Assembly (NCBI GenBank): GCA_964036155.1
Contig: OZ038423.1
Span: 44,593,249-44,657,248, forward strand
DNA length: 64,000 bases
Direction of reading: 5' to 3'
Source of the DNA: Diploscapter coronatus
Taxonomy: Eukaryota > Nematoda > Chromadorea > Rhabditida > Rhabditidae
In this document: positions 31,363 to 44,600 of the stretch, in pieces
Numbering within the stretch: position 1 is the stretch's first letter
How the letters are laid out: every line of letters starts with the position of its first letter
Translations under genes and position numbers: made by a program
The notes under the pieces: model-generated
Database searches by the model: none
The model's input: the letters and a program-made list of their open reading frames with translations, nothing else
What the model was told of the DNA's origin: nothing

Positions 31363-34044
31363 TTACTGTCCGAGCATTTCAGCGAGAATATTCAAGGTCG
31401 CATTCACGTCTCCACTGAAATTTGAATCAATTGTTTAAAAAGAAATTGTAAAAATTTAATTATTTATGAAAAGTACCTCGTCGCATCGAGGACAGACAAA
31501 TTGATGTCGTCGTCCGTGAAGCCGAACTCGTGAAGTTGCTTGAGCTGAAATTGTATTTTTTCGACAAATTAGTTTCAAAATTGTGAAAGTATTTCCACTG
31601 AAATCTCTGGACACTCAATGACCGTATCTTCGCTCAATAGAAATCACTGTTAAAACTTTACTATTAAAATTGTTTTTCCTTCGTTTCAAATAAGTTTCCG
31701 ATTTTCGATAATGATCGTCAGAAATGCCTTTTTGATTTGACCTGGATGGTTTGAACACTGACAAAATCTTAAAAATATTTTCTTTAAATTTGTTCGTACC
31801 TGAGTACTGTAGACGATCATTCTGGGATCTTTTTCCTGCCTGGGCGTCGTTCCAGAGGATGTTGGAGTCGTCGTTGTTGCGGCTCCAGAATTGCCCGACG
31901 TCGGTGGCGTACTCGGCACGGCAGTGTTAACGTTGCTGCTCGACGGGGACACGTTCGAAGAAGCGGATGGACCTGCTCCCACCGAGGCCAGGGCCTGAAA
32001 ATTTCAACTTTTTAGATCTTTCGCGATTTTAAAATCTTTAAATTTTGTCTTGACGCAAAGGGGCTAGAAATCAAACTCCGAAAGTTTTAGTTTGGTAAAT
32101 ATTCTGAACATACATTCAAAATCATCTTTCCTCTAACTGTGAAATTTTTTCATCCAATTTTAGAGTAATTTAAAAAAAAAAAATAATAAAATCATGCTTA
32201 AAAATGAAGCTCACATTGATGAGCATCTGCGGGGTGATGATGTTCTGCTGGGCCGCGGGTGCCTGTCCTCTGACTCCCCTTTGCCCTCCAGCCTGAGCCT
32301 GTCCGGCTGCTTGATTCTGGCTCGCCTGGCCGCCCTGACCTTGACGCTGATTCGGTGCCCAATTGTTCCCGGCGATTCCCATCAACTGCTGGAGGAGATC
32401 CTGAAATGTTTTTTGTTTTGTTTTTTATATATTTAAAAAATGAATGAAAATAAAAAATTTGTCTCGAATAAAGCTTTGGGCGATCTTTGAATCTTTGAGA
32501 AAGTATAATTGCAAATTCAGAAATTTCAAAAGTTTCAGAATTTTATCTCTCGATTTCGTTTTAGTTTAGAGAATAATTGATAGATACTCTTCTTTATTAA
32601 AACTTTTCAAAATGTAAAATGTCCCTTAAAAGCACAAGACATCCCTTTAATTTATATCTGGAATATACAAGATGCCCTTCTAGCTTCTTACCATTTGCAG
32701 CTGTGGATTGTTTGCGTTCTGCATGAGTTCCCTCTGCCACGGGGCCCTGCCCTCAGTGTCGACCATACTTGCAATTTCCTTCGTCAGCTTCGAGATCAGC
32801 GGGTGCTCTCGGTGGAATTGGCGGATCTGGAGAAATGGCATTGAATTTGAAATGTGATTTTTATTCTGAAATGAACTCTTTGTTTGATACACCATTCGAA
32901 TTGGACGCATTGAAATTGAAAGAAATTCCTTTGATTTTGGAAAACTTTGAAACAGATTTGATTTTGATTAAATTTGTCACCTCTGGAGTATCGCTGATGA
33001 AGAATGCCGAGAGTAGGGCAGCGTCCTGGAGCACAGCCATGGCGGTTGCGTCTTTACGGAGACCCTCTCCGAACTTCTCCTAAATGATGCAATTAAAAAA
33101 TGAAGGAATATATGTTAAGGGTGTAGAATTTTTGCAGGCTATTCTTTTACTTTTTGTATTACCTGAATCTTGGCTTTGCCTTTGTCGCTGTTGATGAAGT
33201 CGTGGATTTTCTGGAGAAACTGAAAGTTCACAAGTCTGACTTTTAAACTTTCATTTTATTTAGGGAACTGATACTTTTTAATCTGACTGAAATAAATCGT
33301 TGATTGAAATTATTCCATTGCTTATTTTCAAATTTTTGAAACCTACAATCGCCAGGGAAATTCCGTCGTCGTTGGGTTCGTCGTTGATCCGCTTGATGTG
33401 GCGGTGCACGTCCGTGAAGTTCTTGTCAAAATTCAAGACGTCTTCCTGAAAATTGTGTTTATTTTTAAAAAAAAATAAGTTTGTAAAATTTCGATTTTTC
33501 CCAGAATAATTACGCAATTTTTCAGAAATTTTCCGAATTTACCTGATTCACCCCGTCCGAAACAATCTCCCTGTGAACGATTCTGAGAATGTCGTTGTCC
33601 CCGATATCCTGAAGCAGGGTATCTGGTGCGAGTACGCGACCGCAACGCGTCAGAACTGAAAAATAAATTGATTTAAAATAGGTTTTCAATTTTTTTAAGA
33701 TTAGAAGAAATTTGAAGCAATTACTCGTTCTGTTCTGTATTATCTAAAGTGTTCAAATTTGGTGATGTTTCAGAATTTTGGATAATTTAAATTAAGTCCA
33801 TAATGTATAATCGGCTTGCAGCAGTTACTATATCGCTCAAAATAGGCTTCACAATCTTATGCCGAGTAATTAAAGCTGAAAGCTCTGAGAAATTCGAAGA
33901 AAAATAAACCCCCAATTTGTCCCACTTACTCGCCGACTTATCGCCTAGCTTTGAAGCGGCAGCGACGGCCTCCTTCGCGGTCATCGCCCGCAGTTTGACC
34001 GCCTCGATATTTGTGCACTGCTCGCCACAGTAGATTTTCACCAT
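31363..34044 (-). CDS. UBL7 homologue: ubiquitin-like plus UBA domain protein
   Basis: 372 aa in 10 exons: 34044-33930, 33655-33543, 33445-33347, 33219-33163, 33079-32981, 32826-32692, 32400-32215, 31994-31800, 31544-31477, 31414-31363. Human UBL7 is 380 aa. An N-terminal ubiquitin-like region (about 1-75: RCGRVLAPDTLLQDIGDNDI) precedes helical segments with AMAVLQDAALLSAFF, matching UBL7 ALGVLQDKDLFSVF. A Gln/Ala/Gly-rich and a Ser/Thr-rich linker follow, then a C-terminal UBA domain (LKQLHEFGFTDDDINLSVLD, GDVNATLNILAEML). The order Ubl-linker-UBA and these matches distinguish it from ubiquilins and UBAC1. It is a presumed ubiquitin-pathway adaptor. The ATG directly follows ttttccag, a trans-splice-type acceptor, and the upstream neighbour ends 404 nt before. 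Confidence 0.85.
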
Positions 34045-34447
34045 CTGGAAAAGTCGATCATTTTCAATCAGCAAAATGAAGAGTCGAGATTTTTGCAGCA
34101 AAAATCAATGTTTTTACTTTGAACAAAAATCCGAAACTTCTAAAGAAAATGTTAGATTTCGGTAGAAAGCTCAAGATTCTTTAAAAAATGAAGAGATATT
34201 AACCGCTTAAAAACGGATGTGAATTGAAAAAGAAAAAATTACGCTCTTTATTCAAATACCCAAATTTTATGGAAAAACGAATAAATAAATTCTTAACACA
34301 GACCAGTTTTAAATTTCCACATAAATACAAATTATTTTTATAATGGCTGTTTACTGCAGTTTTTTTCCAAAGTTAAATTTTTCAGACTTTTCAAGGAAGC
34401 TTTTGATAAGAAAAGTTTGCCTTATTTTGCAAAATGCGACATTTGTT

Positions 34448-37427
34448 CTAGTTGCCCATGGCTGCCTGAATCTTCATGACGAGGGGATTGGTAGGGTGAT
34501 TTTGCCACTCCTTTTTGAGGAGCTGCTTGAGTTGCGATAGTCGATAAGTAGGGTGCTCGACCTTCAGCTGCGGCAGTCTCGACTCCTCGAACGCCTGCAA
34601 TTTTTTGCTCAAAATGCTAAATTTTCAGTTTATATTTTTGCAAATTCGTTACGTTTCAAAGATATATTGCTAGTAAAATCGTCTAAAAAGTTTGACAGTG
34701 AAAGTGTTGCTGTAAGTTTTGTTAAAAAATAAAATACTTTAGAAAAAATTGCAAAAATCAGGAAATCTAATTTCTACTAATGAAGATTTCACAATAGCAA
34801 GATTAAATTTTAAAAAAATAAAATGTTTCAAAGTCATAATTTCAAGTTTTCATGATTCAGCATATTTCTCTGTAAGTTTAAAAAATGATACTCTAGCTTT
34901 CAAGAGAAATTCAGTGCATCGTATTGTTTAGTTCTTTCAAAATCTTATCCCCAGAGAGTTGCCCGCCGCTTACCAAATATGCGGCCTTCATCCTCTTTTC
35001 GGGGTGCTTGTCCACTGCGCCACTCGTCTCGTCGAGTACGGCCAGCGCCTCGTCAACGTTTTTCGCCACTTTCACGTCCGCGTTTTGCAGATTCCTGTTT
35101 TCTTCCAGAAGATCTTCGGGCTAAAATTAGATTTTTAAACTTCCTCTAAATTAAAGTCTTTAGTTTTAGAAAAGAAGAGTTTGATTTTTTATTCAAAAAT
35201 ACAATTTTTACCGCAGCGATTTTCTGAGCAGCCAGTTTCTTGCGCATTTCTTCGTCAGCGGCAAGTTTCGCCTCGGCTTCTTTGCGCTGATCCAGGGCGG
35301 CCCTGAAATTTAAAACAAAAATAAGTTTCAAGAAGACATAAATATTAGGTTGATGCATTCCTGTTTTCCGTTTTTGATATGTGTACTTTGCTCCCTCCCC
35401 TCTGCGGCCGACCGCGACAACAACCACTGTGCTCTATAATATAAACAACTTGCCCCTCCCTCTTATCAGTCGCAGTGCCACAACCAGCTAGTGAGCAGTC
35501 TAGTTCCCACAATGCCCCATCGATTCCACCCAAACAGTGTCCACATACGCAACGTAATGTTATTTCTCTTCCTCTCTGGCACCAAACCACCCGAGACCCG
35601 CCGTCAGCTGGCCCGAGTATATCCCCAGGAAGTCCCCTCCGAGCACACAGTACGCAATTGGTTCAAACGATTCGAGGCCCACAACTACAATCTCGAAGAC
35701 GAGGAGAGGTCGCAACCTGCACGAGTGATGGATTTGGATTTGCTGCGCAGCACAGTCGAAGGGGAGCCATTCGCTACTACGCAAGAAATGGCGCAGACTC
35801 TCGGAGTAGACAGGCAACTGTCGTTCGAGGACTGAAGAAGCTCGGCAAGGTACGAAAGTTGGGCCGTTGGATTCCCCACGTCTTGAGCGACAAGAACAAG
35901 AATTGTCGAGTTGACACAGCAATGAGTCTTCTTACATACGAAAGGACGACGGCCTGGCTGGACAATCTCATAACGGGAGATGAGAAATGGATCGTCTACC
36001 ATCACGTTGTGAGACGTGCCCAGTGGGTGGACAAGGAGGATCAGCCGGAACCCGTCGCCAAAGACGAAACGCACCAGAAGAAGGTGATGCTATCCGTATG
36101 GTGGGGCGTCCAAGGCCCCATCTACTGGGAGCTGCTACCCGAGGGTACGACGATCACGGGTGATGTCTACGCTCGCCAGCTGAGAGACTTGAAGGCTCAC
36201 GTCCAATCCACTCCCTGGCTACGAGGTCGTCTTCACTTTCTCCACGACAACGCCCGCCCTCGTGTGTGTAAACAAGTGAAAAAGGAGCTGACAACGTTCG
36301 GATGGCACATTGTACCCCATGCTCCCTGCTCGCCCGACATGGCACCTAGCGACTACTGGCTCTTCTCGGACATGCAGCGAGTCCTTGGCGAGACACACTT
36401 CAAGAACCGCGCGGAGGTCGACGCATGGTTGAAGACATACTTCGCCTCCAAGCAGCCCGCTTGGTACGGCGAGGGAATCCGTAAGCTGCCCAGTCGCTGG
36501 CAGAAGACTGTGGACAGCGATGGCGAATATTTCATCTAATATCCTTGTTAGTCAATAAAGTTATGTTCTGTTGAACTGTTTCGCACAAATCGGAAAACAG
36601 GAATGCATCAACCTAATAATTCGATTAAACATCCTATAGTGTGTCCTTAGGTAGTGTAGTGATATTGTGAAAAACGGGATAATTCGAATTTTTATGTTTC
36701 ACAAAATTTCTTTAAAATACTATAAACATTCCTTCCAATACCGTCATCTTAGGGGTTTTAAAAACTATTCTAAGCATTTTTAATAATCCATCTTACATTT
36801 CACGAAAACCACAACAATAAGTTTAAACCCTCTTCAATGCCTCTAATTTGTCAATATCTTATTCAGCAATCTAACCTCGTGACTTTCTGCGGCTGAGAGC
36901 TGCTCGCTGCCTTGCCACTGAGCACGCTCATCTCCTCTTCGGCTAATTTTTTCAATTCTTCCCTCTTCTTCTGGGCCTCAAGCTTCTTCTTTTCTTCATC
37001 GTCCTCAAATTTTAAAAATTTTATTGGTATTTCTTGTATTTTATTTTGAATTTTTTTTTCTAGATTTTCCCCTAAACCTTTCTCTGCAATTTTCTGTTCG
37101 CCAGCTTGTCATCGTCCGCCCAGTACGCGTCGTCGGCCGCCTGAAATTAAAAAAATATTTTTATCTAAAAAGTTAGAAAATTTGAATAATCAACATTTAA
37201 CAAAACAACAATCAAGGCATTGAAATATAAGAAATTTCATTTTGACTTTCTTCAAATATATTTTCCTCTAAAATTTTATTATATTTCTGAAAGGAGTTTT
37301 GCTCAAAATAAAAATACGATTTTTTCTCGACCTTCTGTTTTTTATCATGTTCGGCCTGTTTGACGGCAGCTTTGCGTTCTCGCGATGCGATCACTTTCGG
37401 GTTCTCGTTGGTGAATTTCTTCGGCAT
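34448..37427 (-). CDS. CCDC124 homologue (Lso2-like ribosome-associated protein)
   Basis: Small coiled-coil protein that binds ribosomes; the yeast relative Lso2 and human CCDC124 occupy idle 80S ribosomes and aid recovery from starvation (family knowledge). 223 aa, the same length as human CCDC124, in six exons: 37427-37332, 37140-37078, 37003-36876, 35302-35212, 35120-34974, 34594-34448. Matches include the start MPKKFTNENPK, DAYWADDDKL, SSQPQKVTRAALDQ, HPEKRMKAAY and the C-terminus LPQLKVEHPTYRLSQLKQLL. Exon 3 uses a TTTGAG acceptor and exon 1 a GTCGAG donor. Intron 3 (35303-36875) holds a mariner transposon. The mature 5' end is probably at 37447 (ttttcag), so this is likely the first gene of the operon. 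A reverse-strand AATAAA at 34252-34247 lies between it and UBL7. Confidence 0.92.
35345..36616 (+). mobile_element. mariner element (D34D class) in an intron of the CCDC124 homologue
   Basis: A 1272-bp element with perfect 26-bp terminal inverted repeats starting TTAGGTTGATGCATTCCTGT (35345-35370 and 36591-36616). Each end is flanked by TA (35343-35344 and 36617-36618), the Tc1/mariner target duplication. It is transcribed opposite to its host gene. An AATAAA lies near 36553. Identical termini suggest a recent insertion. Its GC content is much higher than the surrounding introns. Confidence 0.95.
35512..36539 (+). pseudogene. mariner transposase with one frameshift
   Basis: Transposase of the DD34D mariner group. 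The N-terminal DNA-binding half starts at 35512 (MPHRFHPNSVHIRN), has helix-turn-helix character (PETRRQLARVYPQE, SEHTVRNWFKRF) and stops at 35835. The catalytic half runs in a different frame from about 35812 to the TAA at 36539. It includes KLGKVRKLGRWIPH, ITGDEKW (first Asp), HDNARP (second Asp) and SPDMAPSDYWLF (third Asp). There are 34 residues between the second and third Asp, as in mariners. So all three catalytic Asp are present and one shift of reading frame near 35810 separates the halves. It is either a recent inactivating change or an assembly error. Confidence 0.88.
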
Positions 37428-38686
37428 TTTCCCCGATCAAATGATCTCTGAAAACAGCGAAAATTTGCATAAAATGAAGAAAACGCCAAAAATCATCAGG
37501 CAATAAAAAGTAAGAGAACGAACTAAACGCAGTGCAAAATGAAAGGGAAAAGGAAAGAAAGGAAAAGCTTGGGAAGGAAATGAAAAACGGGAGAAATTGA
37601 AAAGAAAGGATACGAGGTAGAAAAAGGCTACATAATCTCTAATTTGAATGTTTTAAAAAAAGTATCTTCGATAAGGAAAAATCCTACACGGTCATCAAGA
37701 TTTTTCCTTTCTCACATATCCAAATTTTCTTTAAACACCAGTTTTTCTTATTACCATTTTTTAGAGTCAAAGAGGTTTCAATCAAAAATTGTTTCCTAGT
37801 TCCTCATATCAATGATAAAATGCAAAATTTCTGCCGACGTCAAAATTTCCAGGACATTTTCCAAAGTTTCCTATCTTTTAAAAACAATTTTTAAAGAATT
37901 TTTATTGAGCACGTTCTATCACACAATCTTTAGAATTTCCTTATCAGTGCATTGTTCACTGTAGCTTGAAGGGGTATAAATTGGACCTTCTATCAATTCT
38001 CAATCTCATTTTTCGAGATTCCATCTTTTCTATAAATTTTGGACTATTATAAAAGAGTTCTGCATTATTTTTATTATTTTTTCCACAAATTCTTGACCTA
38101 TCATAAAAATTCGATATCATTTATACAAAATTTAGAGCTTTCTGAAAATTTCTCTCAGTTTTTCTACAAATAAAAATCTTTGTCTAGGATTTTGATCTCA
38201 AAAAGGCAAAATTATGTTTATCTTTATCTTCTGCTCAAATAGATGAGATATCCTTATCTCTAAAGAGAAAAGAAAGAAACCGAACGTGATAGAGATTAGA
38301 GAAATAGTGTAAGAATTAGGAGAGTAAGAAGGAAGTTAGAAAAAAAAAATCAAAGCCGCTCCTCTAATGCTTTGTTTTCATCTCTGTCTCTAGATTTCTA
38401 CGTCTCTCTAACTCCGAGCTCAAGAAAAGCACGTTTACTCGAGTGAGGGAAAGCTTGAACCCAAGATATATTCTGACTTCAAACATCATTTCTAATAGAT
38501 TTCCCGACTTTTATCAAAGTATTATCAATTTTATCTTTTTTTAGATTATTTTCCCTGGATCATTAATCTGATTACATGTATCTTATGAGATTTTACGATT
38601 TTTATCAAAATGTTATCATTTTTATTTGTTTTTATCTTTGTTATTCTCTCATTCTTTTAAATTTTAGATTATATGGATATCACAAA
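37428..38686. other. Divergent intergenic region between CCDC124 and the SLC26 gene
   Basis: About 1.26 kb separating two genes transcribed away from each other, so it should hold both promoters. It is AT- and purine-rich. I see no clear TATA pair, repeat or further gene. The open frame beginning at 38576 extends into the SLC26 first exon by chance; the transporter is better started at the ATG 38687. Confidence 0.4.
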
Positions 38687-41600
38687 ATGGAAAACGGCAT
38701 TGTAACTTATGTCCAGAATAAAGTATCTCTCATGAAATCTTTAAAAATACAACTTGTATTTTTTAGGAAAATTTCGATCGTCATTTTGACAGAAGAACTT
38801 CGGAAGATAGGAAATTTCAAAAGAAAAAGTCGCGGAATGACCGAATAAAAATCTCCCCGATCTGCTTTTTGACTTCTTGGATCCCCATTTTGGGGTGGTT
38901 ACCGAAATACGAGATCAGACATAATCTGATCAGTGACATGATCGGAGGCATTACAGTGGGAATTATTAGCGTTCCTCAAGGTATTTGAAATTAGCACTAT
39001 TTAAATTCCGCCAAAATTTTAGGTATGGCATATGCATCCCTAGCAGGTTTAAGACCAGTTAACGGACTTTATACTTCACTTTTCCCACCCCTAATCTACA
39101 TGATTTTCGGAACTTCTAGGCATATATCGTTAGGTAAATTTTGGTTACTTTCGGTTTTTAAATGCCTATTTTTATCCTAGGCGTTTTCGCGGTAGTTTCG
39201 TTAATGGTAGGATCGTGTAATCTACGGGTCACTGAACTACTTGTAAATGCGAAAAATAACGGATCGAATATTTTTAATCCGGATTCGGATGAAAATTTGG
39301 AGATTTCTATAGCTGTAGTCACTTCGTTGGCGCTGTTAGTCGGGGTTATTCAGGTATGAAACTTGAATTTTTCTGAGAAACTTCAAGATTTTAGATTGCC
39401 ATGGCCTTGTTGAGATTAGACTTTCTTACGGATTATTTGTCGATACAGGTAGTTTTTAATAAATAAAATAAATTATACTAAAGTTTAACTTTACCTCGAA
39501 TAAGTCCTAACTTTGAGACAAATGAAATTCAGCCTTAAAAAATAAAGTCTCTCTTACTTCAAACAGAAATTCAGCTTTTATTTAAGTAGTTAATCTGCCT
39601 CTTAACTTCTAATTAATGAGGATCAAATGTGTATTCCCATTATCTTAATTTTAGGTAATAGAAGGGTTTACCACCGGCGCGGCGGTGCACGTATTCAGTG
39701 CTCAACTCAACAAAATCATCGGGGTTTCATTGCCTCGGGCAAACAGTCTTCCAAAACTTTACTGGGTATTGATTTTTCAAAAAAACAACTCAAACAAGAC
39801 AAATCTCAGATCTACAAAGAGCTAATCACCAAAATCATCGAAGGCCAAACCAATTGGGTCACTTTTGTGATTTCTATCATCACGATAGTTTTGCTTTATT
39901 CGGCCAAAAATTTTCTCGACCCAAAAATCAAAGGAAAATGTCGATTTCCAGTGCCTTACGACCTATTTGTGGCAAGTCAATTGTGATTTTTCTAGAATTT
40001 TTGAACTTCCAGATGATTTTCGGAGCAATTCTATCCGAATGCCTAAATCTCAATGGAAAGTACCACGTCAAGATCATCGGGAAGATACCTACTGGGTAAG
40101 TTCATACAGATCTATGCATACTTAGTCAAATTAAAAAAAGGCGAGATGTACTTCGCAAATTATCTGACTGAAATCCAGCCTAAGTCTAGGTTGATGTAGC
40201 TAACTTCTTCGTCATCTCAAACTTGTTGAACCTCCGTTATGATCGAAATTATCATATTCATAGACCATGAATCCTTTCTAGACTGCCACTTCCATCTCTG
40301 CCCGACCCTTCGTTATTCACCTATTTTGTATCCGATGCCATGGCAATCGCAGTGGTCGTTTTGGTTACCACTGTTTCGATGGGAAAACTTATGGCCAGCA
40401 AGCACGGATATGACATCGATGTTAGACAGGTTAGAAATTTCTTTGGTTATTACTTGCTTTTACCGGGGCATGTATCGACTTAGAGACTGAATCATGAGTG
40501 ACTTCAATCATTGTCAAGCTCTTCTTGCATGTGATCTTCACACACACAAGCTCTAAACTATTTTTTTTAATCAAATATCTTATCAATTTGTCTGTACGCA
40601 TTACTTCAACGATCGACGACAACATACACCAACCTTTATCATGCTGGATCGCATCTAATTGGGATGAATTCTTAGATTACTCTGTTGATCAAATCTTGCC
40701 TGGTTCATTCAATTTCCTCTTCATGAAATTCCTGCAACTTGCTGGTAGATCTTCATTTATTGGATCTTCATCAAGTCACATTTGTATGTCTTGTATGCAT
40801 TATTCCTAGTTATAGCAACAACTTTGAAGCCAAACACTTTATTTTCGCCGAGTTTGTACAGAAATTAACGTGGGCCTCAATAGGATTTAAAATCATCTCT
40901 ATTTCGATGATTGATGAGTAAAAACGCCATCTGAACGAGGTAGACGAGCCCGCACTTCTTAGTGGGCGAATCTGGAGGCGTATCTTCTGACGAAGACGGT
41001 GGAGCGAGGTGGGCAGGGGCAGTAAGCCGAATCCGAGCCGGGCTGGCCTCTATAAGATTTTTAATTCTCACCGCGTTCCTCAGGCCAATATTTCGAGAAA
41101 ACATCAACTTACGGTCCACCTGGTGCACCTCTGAAAATCGAATTCTCATGACTTTATCCAACGGAATAATTTTGAAACTTACGGCTGTCCGTCGTTTCCT
41201 GGGCCACCTGGGTTTCCGTTCTGAATACGTCACGGTTATCGTCGGGAATTTTGAGGAATATTTTCTGAAACTTACGGCTCCGGGAGGTCCCTGAAAATGT
41301 TCAAATTAGACCATATTCGACGATTTTTAAAAATCAGCGATGACAAAAAAAATCAAGAAACTCGCCTGTGGTCCGGGTGCTCCTGAAGTCGGAATTCATT
41401 AATCTTCAGAACCTCTAATCTTCATGCGAATTTAAAAACAAAAAAGCGTGAAGTTAAATCAAACTGATAAACTCCACAAAATTGTACGATCTATTAAATT
41501 CGCAGAATAGTAAGATTGCGAAGATCACGAAACCTGGCTGTCCGTCGTTTCCGGGGGCCTTAAAATATAATTTAAAATCATGCCTAAATTTTCTAGAACT

Positions 41601-44600
41601 CACTCCTGGATTTCCAGCGTTTCCTGCCTGTCCCGCTGGTCCGGGTCTTAAAAATTATCTGTTAAAATGAATCTACCTTGAAAACGAGGTTGGAAGAACA
41701 ATTTTGAGCATGATAATTAAAAAGGAAAAAAACTCACGCTCCAGGTTTGCCCTGTCCTCTGGTGCCGTCCTTTCCTGGCTGTCCGGCTAAAAATGGCTCA
41801 TTTTCTCGGGTTCAGCAAATTTTATTTCAAATTTCTTACGTTGTCCAGGTTGTCCCTAGATATTGGTTGATTGATTTTCATAGACAATTTACATCTATCA
41901 TCTCTGATAAAATCATATCTTTAAGAAATTTTCAAATCTCTCTTGAAGACTGATATTATCATTGACAATGCGCAAATCGTGCATAAAAATCCGCTCACAG
42001 CATTTCCTGGGGCTCCGGCGTCTGAAAGCTATGAAATAAAATTCGAACAAAGTTAAAAACAAATTTTGAAGACTCGCCTCCTGGTGGTCCAGCCTGGAAA
42101 AATTGAATTAAAATCAGCTTTGGGGAGTAAGAAATTAAAAACTCACGGGTCCGGGCTGTCCTGGGCCTCCGTTGCCTCCTGGCTGTCCTCTGTAAATCCA
42201 TTAGTTCAACACCAAAAACCTAGAGATTTTAAAATAGAAAGATTACGGATTTCCAGGCTGTCCGGGTGCTGAAATTTGTTCATTATATGCTAATTTTCGG
42301 CGTGCAAAACTTACGTCCAGCGTTGCCGTCGGGTCCTGGTCTGTAAGTTGTGGTTCATTAGATAGAGCTCTAGAAATTCGAATTGTAGACTTACGGTCCT
42401 GCTGATCTGAAATTAAATGGATTAGATTCGATTGAAACGTGAAGATTAAGGATATTTGAAGTTTCATACACAGATATAGTTTTAAAATCAGAAATTTCTT
42501 AATCGGAAAAATTTGTCGAACTTACCCGGCTGGGCACTGGATGCAATCGCTGGGTGGTGGTGGGCAGGTGAGTGGTGCGTGAGTGACGGTGTTGTCATTT
42601 CCAGGAGGTCCAGCTAGAAATCGAATCGATTACTTCTAACAACAATGTTAATTTTCGCTTACGATTTCCGGGCTGTCCTGAAATTTCGAACATTCATAGT
42701 TGATTTAACTCGTTAAGGTCAACGATAGCATTAACGCTAACGTCAACTTTAGGGCTAAATCGACAATGAATCTCGTACCGGGTGATCCAGGTCTGAAAGA
42801 AAAAATTAGATAAAAATCTAAAATAAAACGGAGAATCATGAACTCACGGGCCAGGAGGTCCAGGCTAAATTACAAAAATAATTGGGATAAAAATAATTAT
42901 AAAAAACCGGGCCAGCAGGGCAGAGGGGTTTGAGTGGTTCGCATTGGCACCAAGCTGGGAGTCCGCCGAAGTTTTGACGTTTCTGGAATTGAGTTGTTAC
43001 GTGGTATATCAATAAATCTATGTCTTAGAAGCGAAATAACGTTAATTCTATGCTCCTATCATTCATAGATTAAAATACGTAAGAGTATGCCTATCATGAA
43101 GTCAGGTTTAGATGCATTTGCATAGATGGTTTGATTGAAAATAGGTAGTTCAAAGTTTCCTTATTCGAGACTTTCCAAGAAAAATAAATTCGAGTCAAAT
43201 AGACGCACCTGACGGAAGATGCTGTTGAATGGGTTGACTCTGGGTTTAGAAGGTGGGGTGACGGTGATCTGGATGTCCATCATCTCGGTCCAAGCGGAGT
43301 CGGTCTCCACGCGGAAGACGTTGACGCCGTCGATGACCTCATCGTGCAGGTCGTTGATGACAGCGTACAGCTGCAATTATACTCATGAGTGGTTTAGTCA
43401 TACCTTTAATTTAATCCTAGATTTCAAATTTCAACAATTGCATACATTCTTAAAGCAGTTGGTAATTTTGACAAATATATAATTTAGTCATAAATCGAAC
43501 TTAATTCTAGACATAAAATTTCATTGATTTTTTTACATTTTAATTAACAGTCAAATTAAAGACTAAACTTAATAAGTTTTTTTATTTTTTACCTGTGGCA
43601 AAACGACTACGCAAGCCAAAATGGCGAGACCAGAGCAGGCGGTGGCCACGCCTACGATCAACTTCTCTTCGAACATAGACTCTGAAAAAGTAAATATAGG
43701 ATTAAGATCTACAGAGAAAGTAGACTAAATATGCGTTCGGAATAATGAAAACGATAAATATGACATACTAACGAATAGGCTAGAAATTCGAATAATGGCA
43801 TGTCATCAAAAGTAATGAGCTGGGTATTGAATGAAGAGGTTATGAGATCACGAGAGTTCATGTAGTTTGAGAATAATGAAATATTTAGGGTAATAATAAA
43901 AAATTAAGAAAACGACAATAATAATACGAGAATAAATAATGTCAAAATAAAAAGAAACCCTTGTCGTTAGTCTCTGAACTGCCAAATGCCAAGTGGCAGT
44001 GTTATTCATCGTCTAATTCTAAATCTATTTTGTCGCCAGACAAGTAAAGGCGCTTCAGACGTACCATCGCTTTTATACGAACGCAGCCAATTTGCCTATT
44101 TCTCTGGCGCTTTCTCCTTGCTTTTTCGGTCCGAAAAAGTCACGCCCACCTGCTGCAATGTCATGATTTTTTAGATGAGTACTGCGTCATCTGACCACGC
44201 CTCCATTTTTCTCTGGGTTAGCAGAGATATTCAGAATAGAAGGGCAGGAACTGGTTACAATCTATCGCTTGAAGGCGAAAAAAGTTAGGGGATGTGAAAG
44301 CCGATGGGTAGGGAAAGTCGAAAGTCGTATGGCTTATCAGAGATTGGGAAGGGCATTTCGGGGGTACTTGTGAGTTGTTTTTTGAAAATTTTAGAAATGG
44401 ATTTAGGATAGGGTGGTACTGATTTTTCCTAAATTTGTGGTCCAGAAATTTTAACAATTGTCTTGGTATAGAGTGAAATTGATACATTTAAAAAAATTTT
44501 ATTGAACATTTTCGAGCCACAGTAAGATTGATTGAAAGTTACTTTAAATTAAAAACTCTGAACGCTTCTTTGAATTTCTCCGAATTCCGTAGACTTTCAC

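Noticed and set aside
35475..35811. N-terminal part of the long + strand frame that continues to 36539
   Set aside because: This part is the wrong frame of the mariner. The helix-turn-helix half lies in the frame starting at 35512; only the portion after about 35812 is real transposase.
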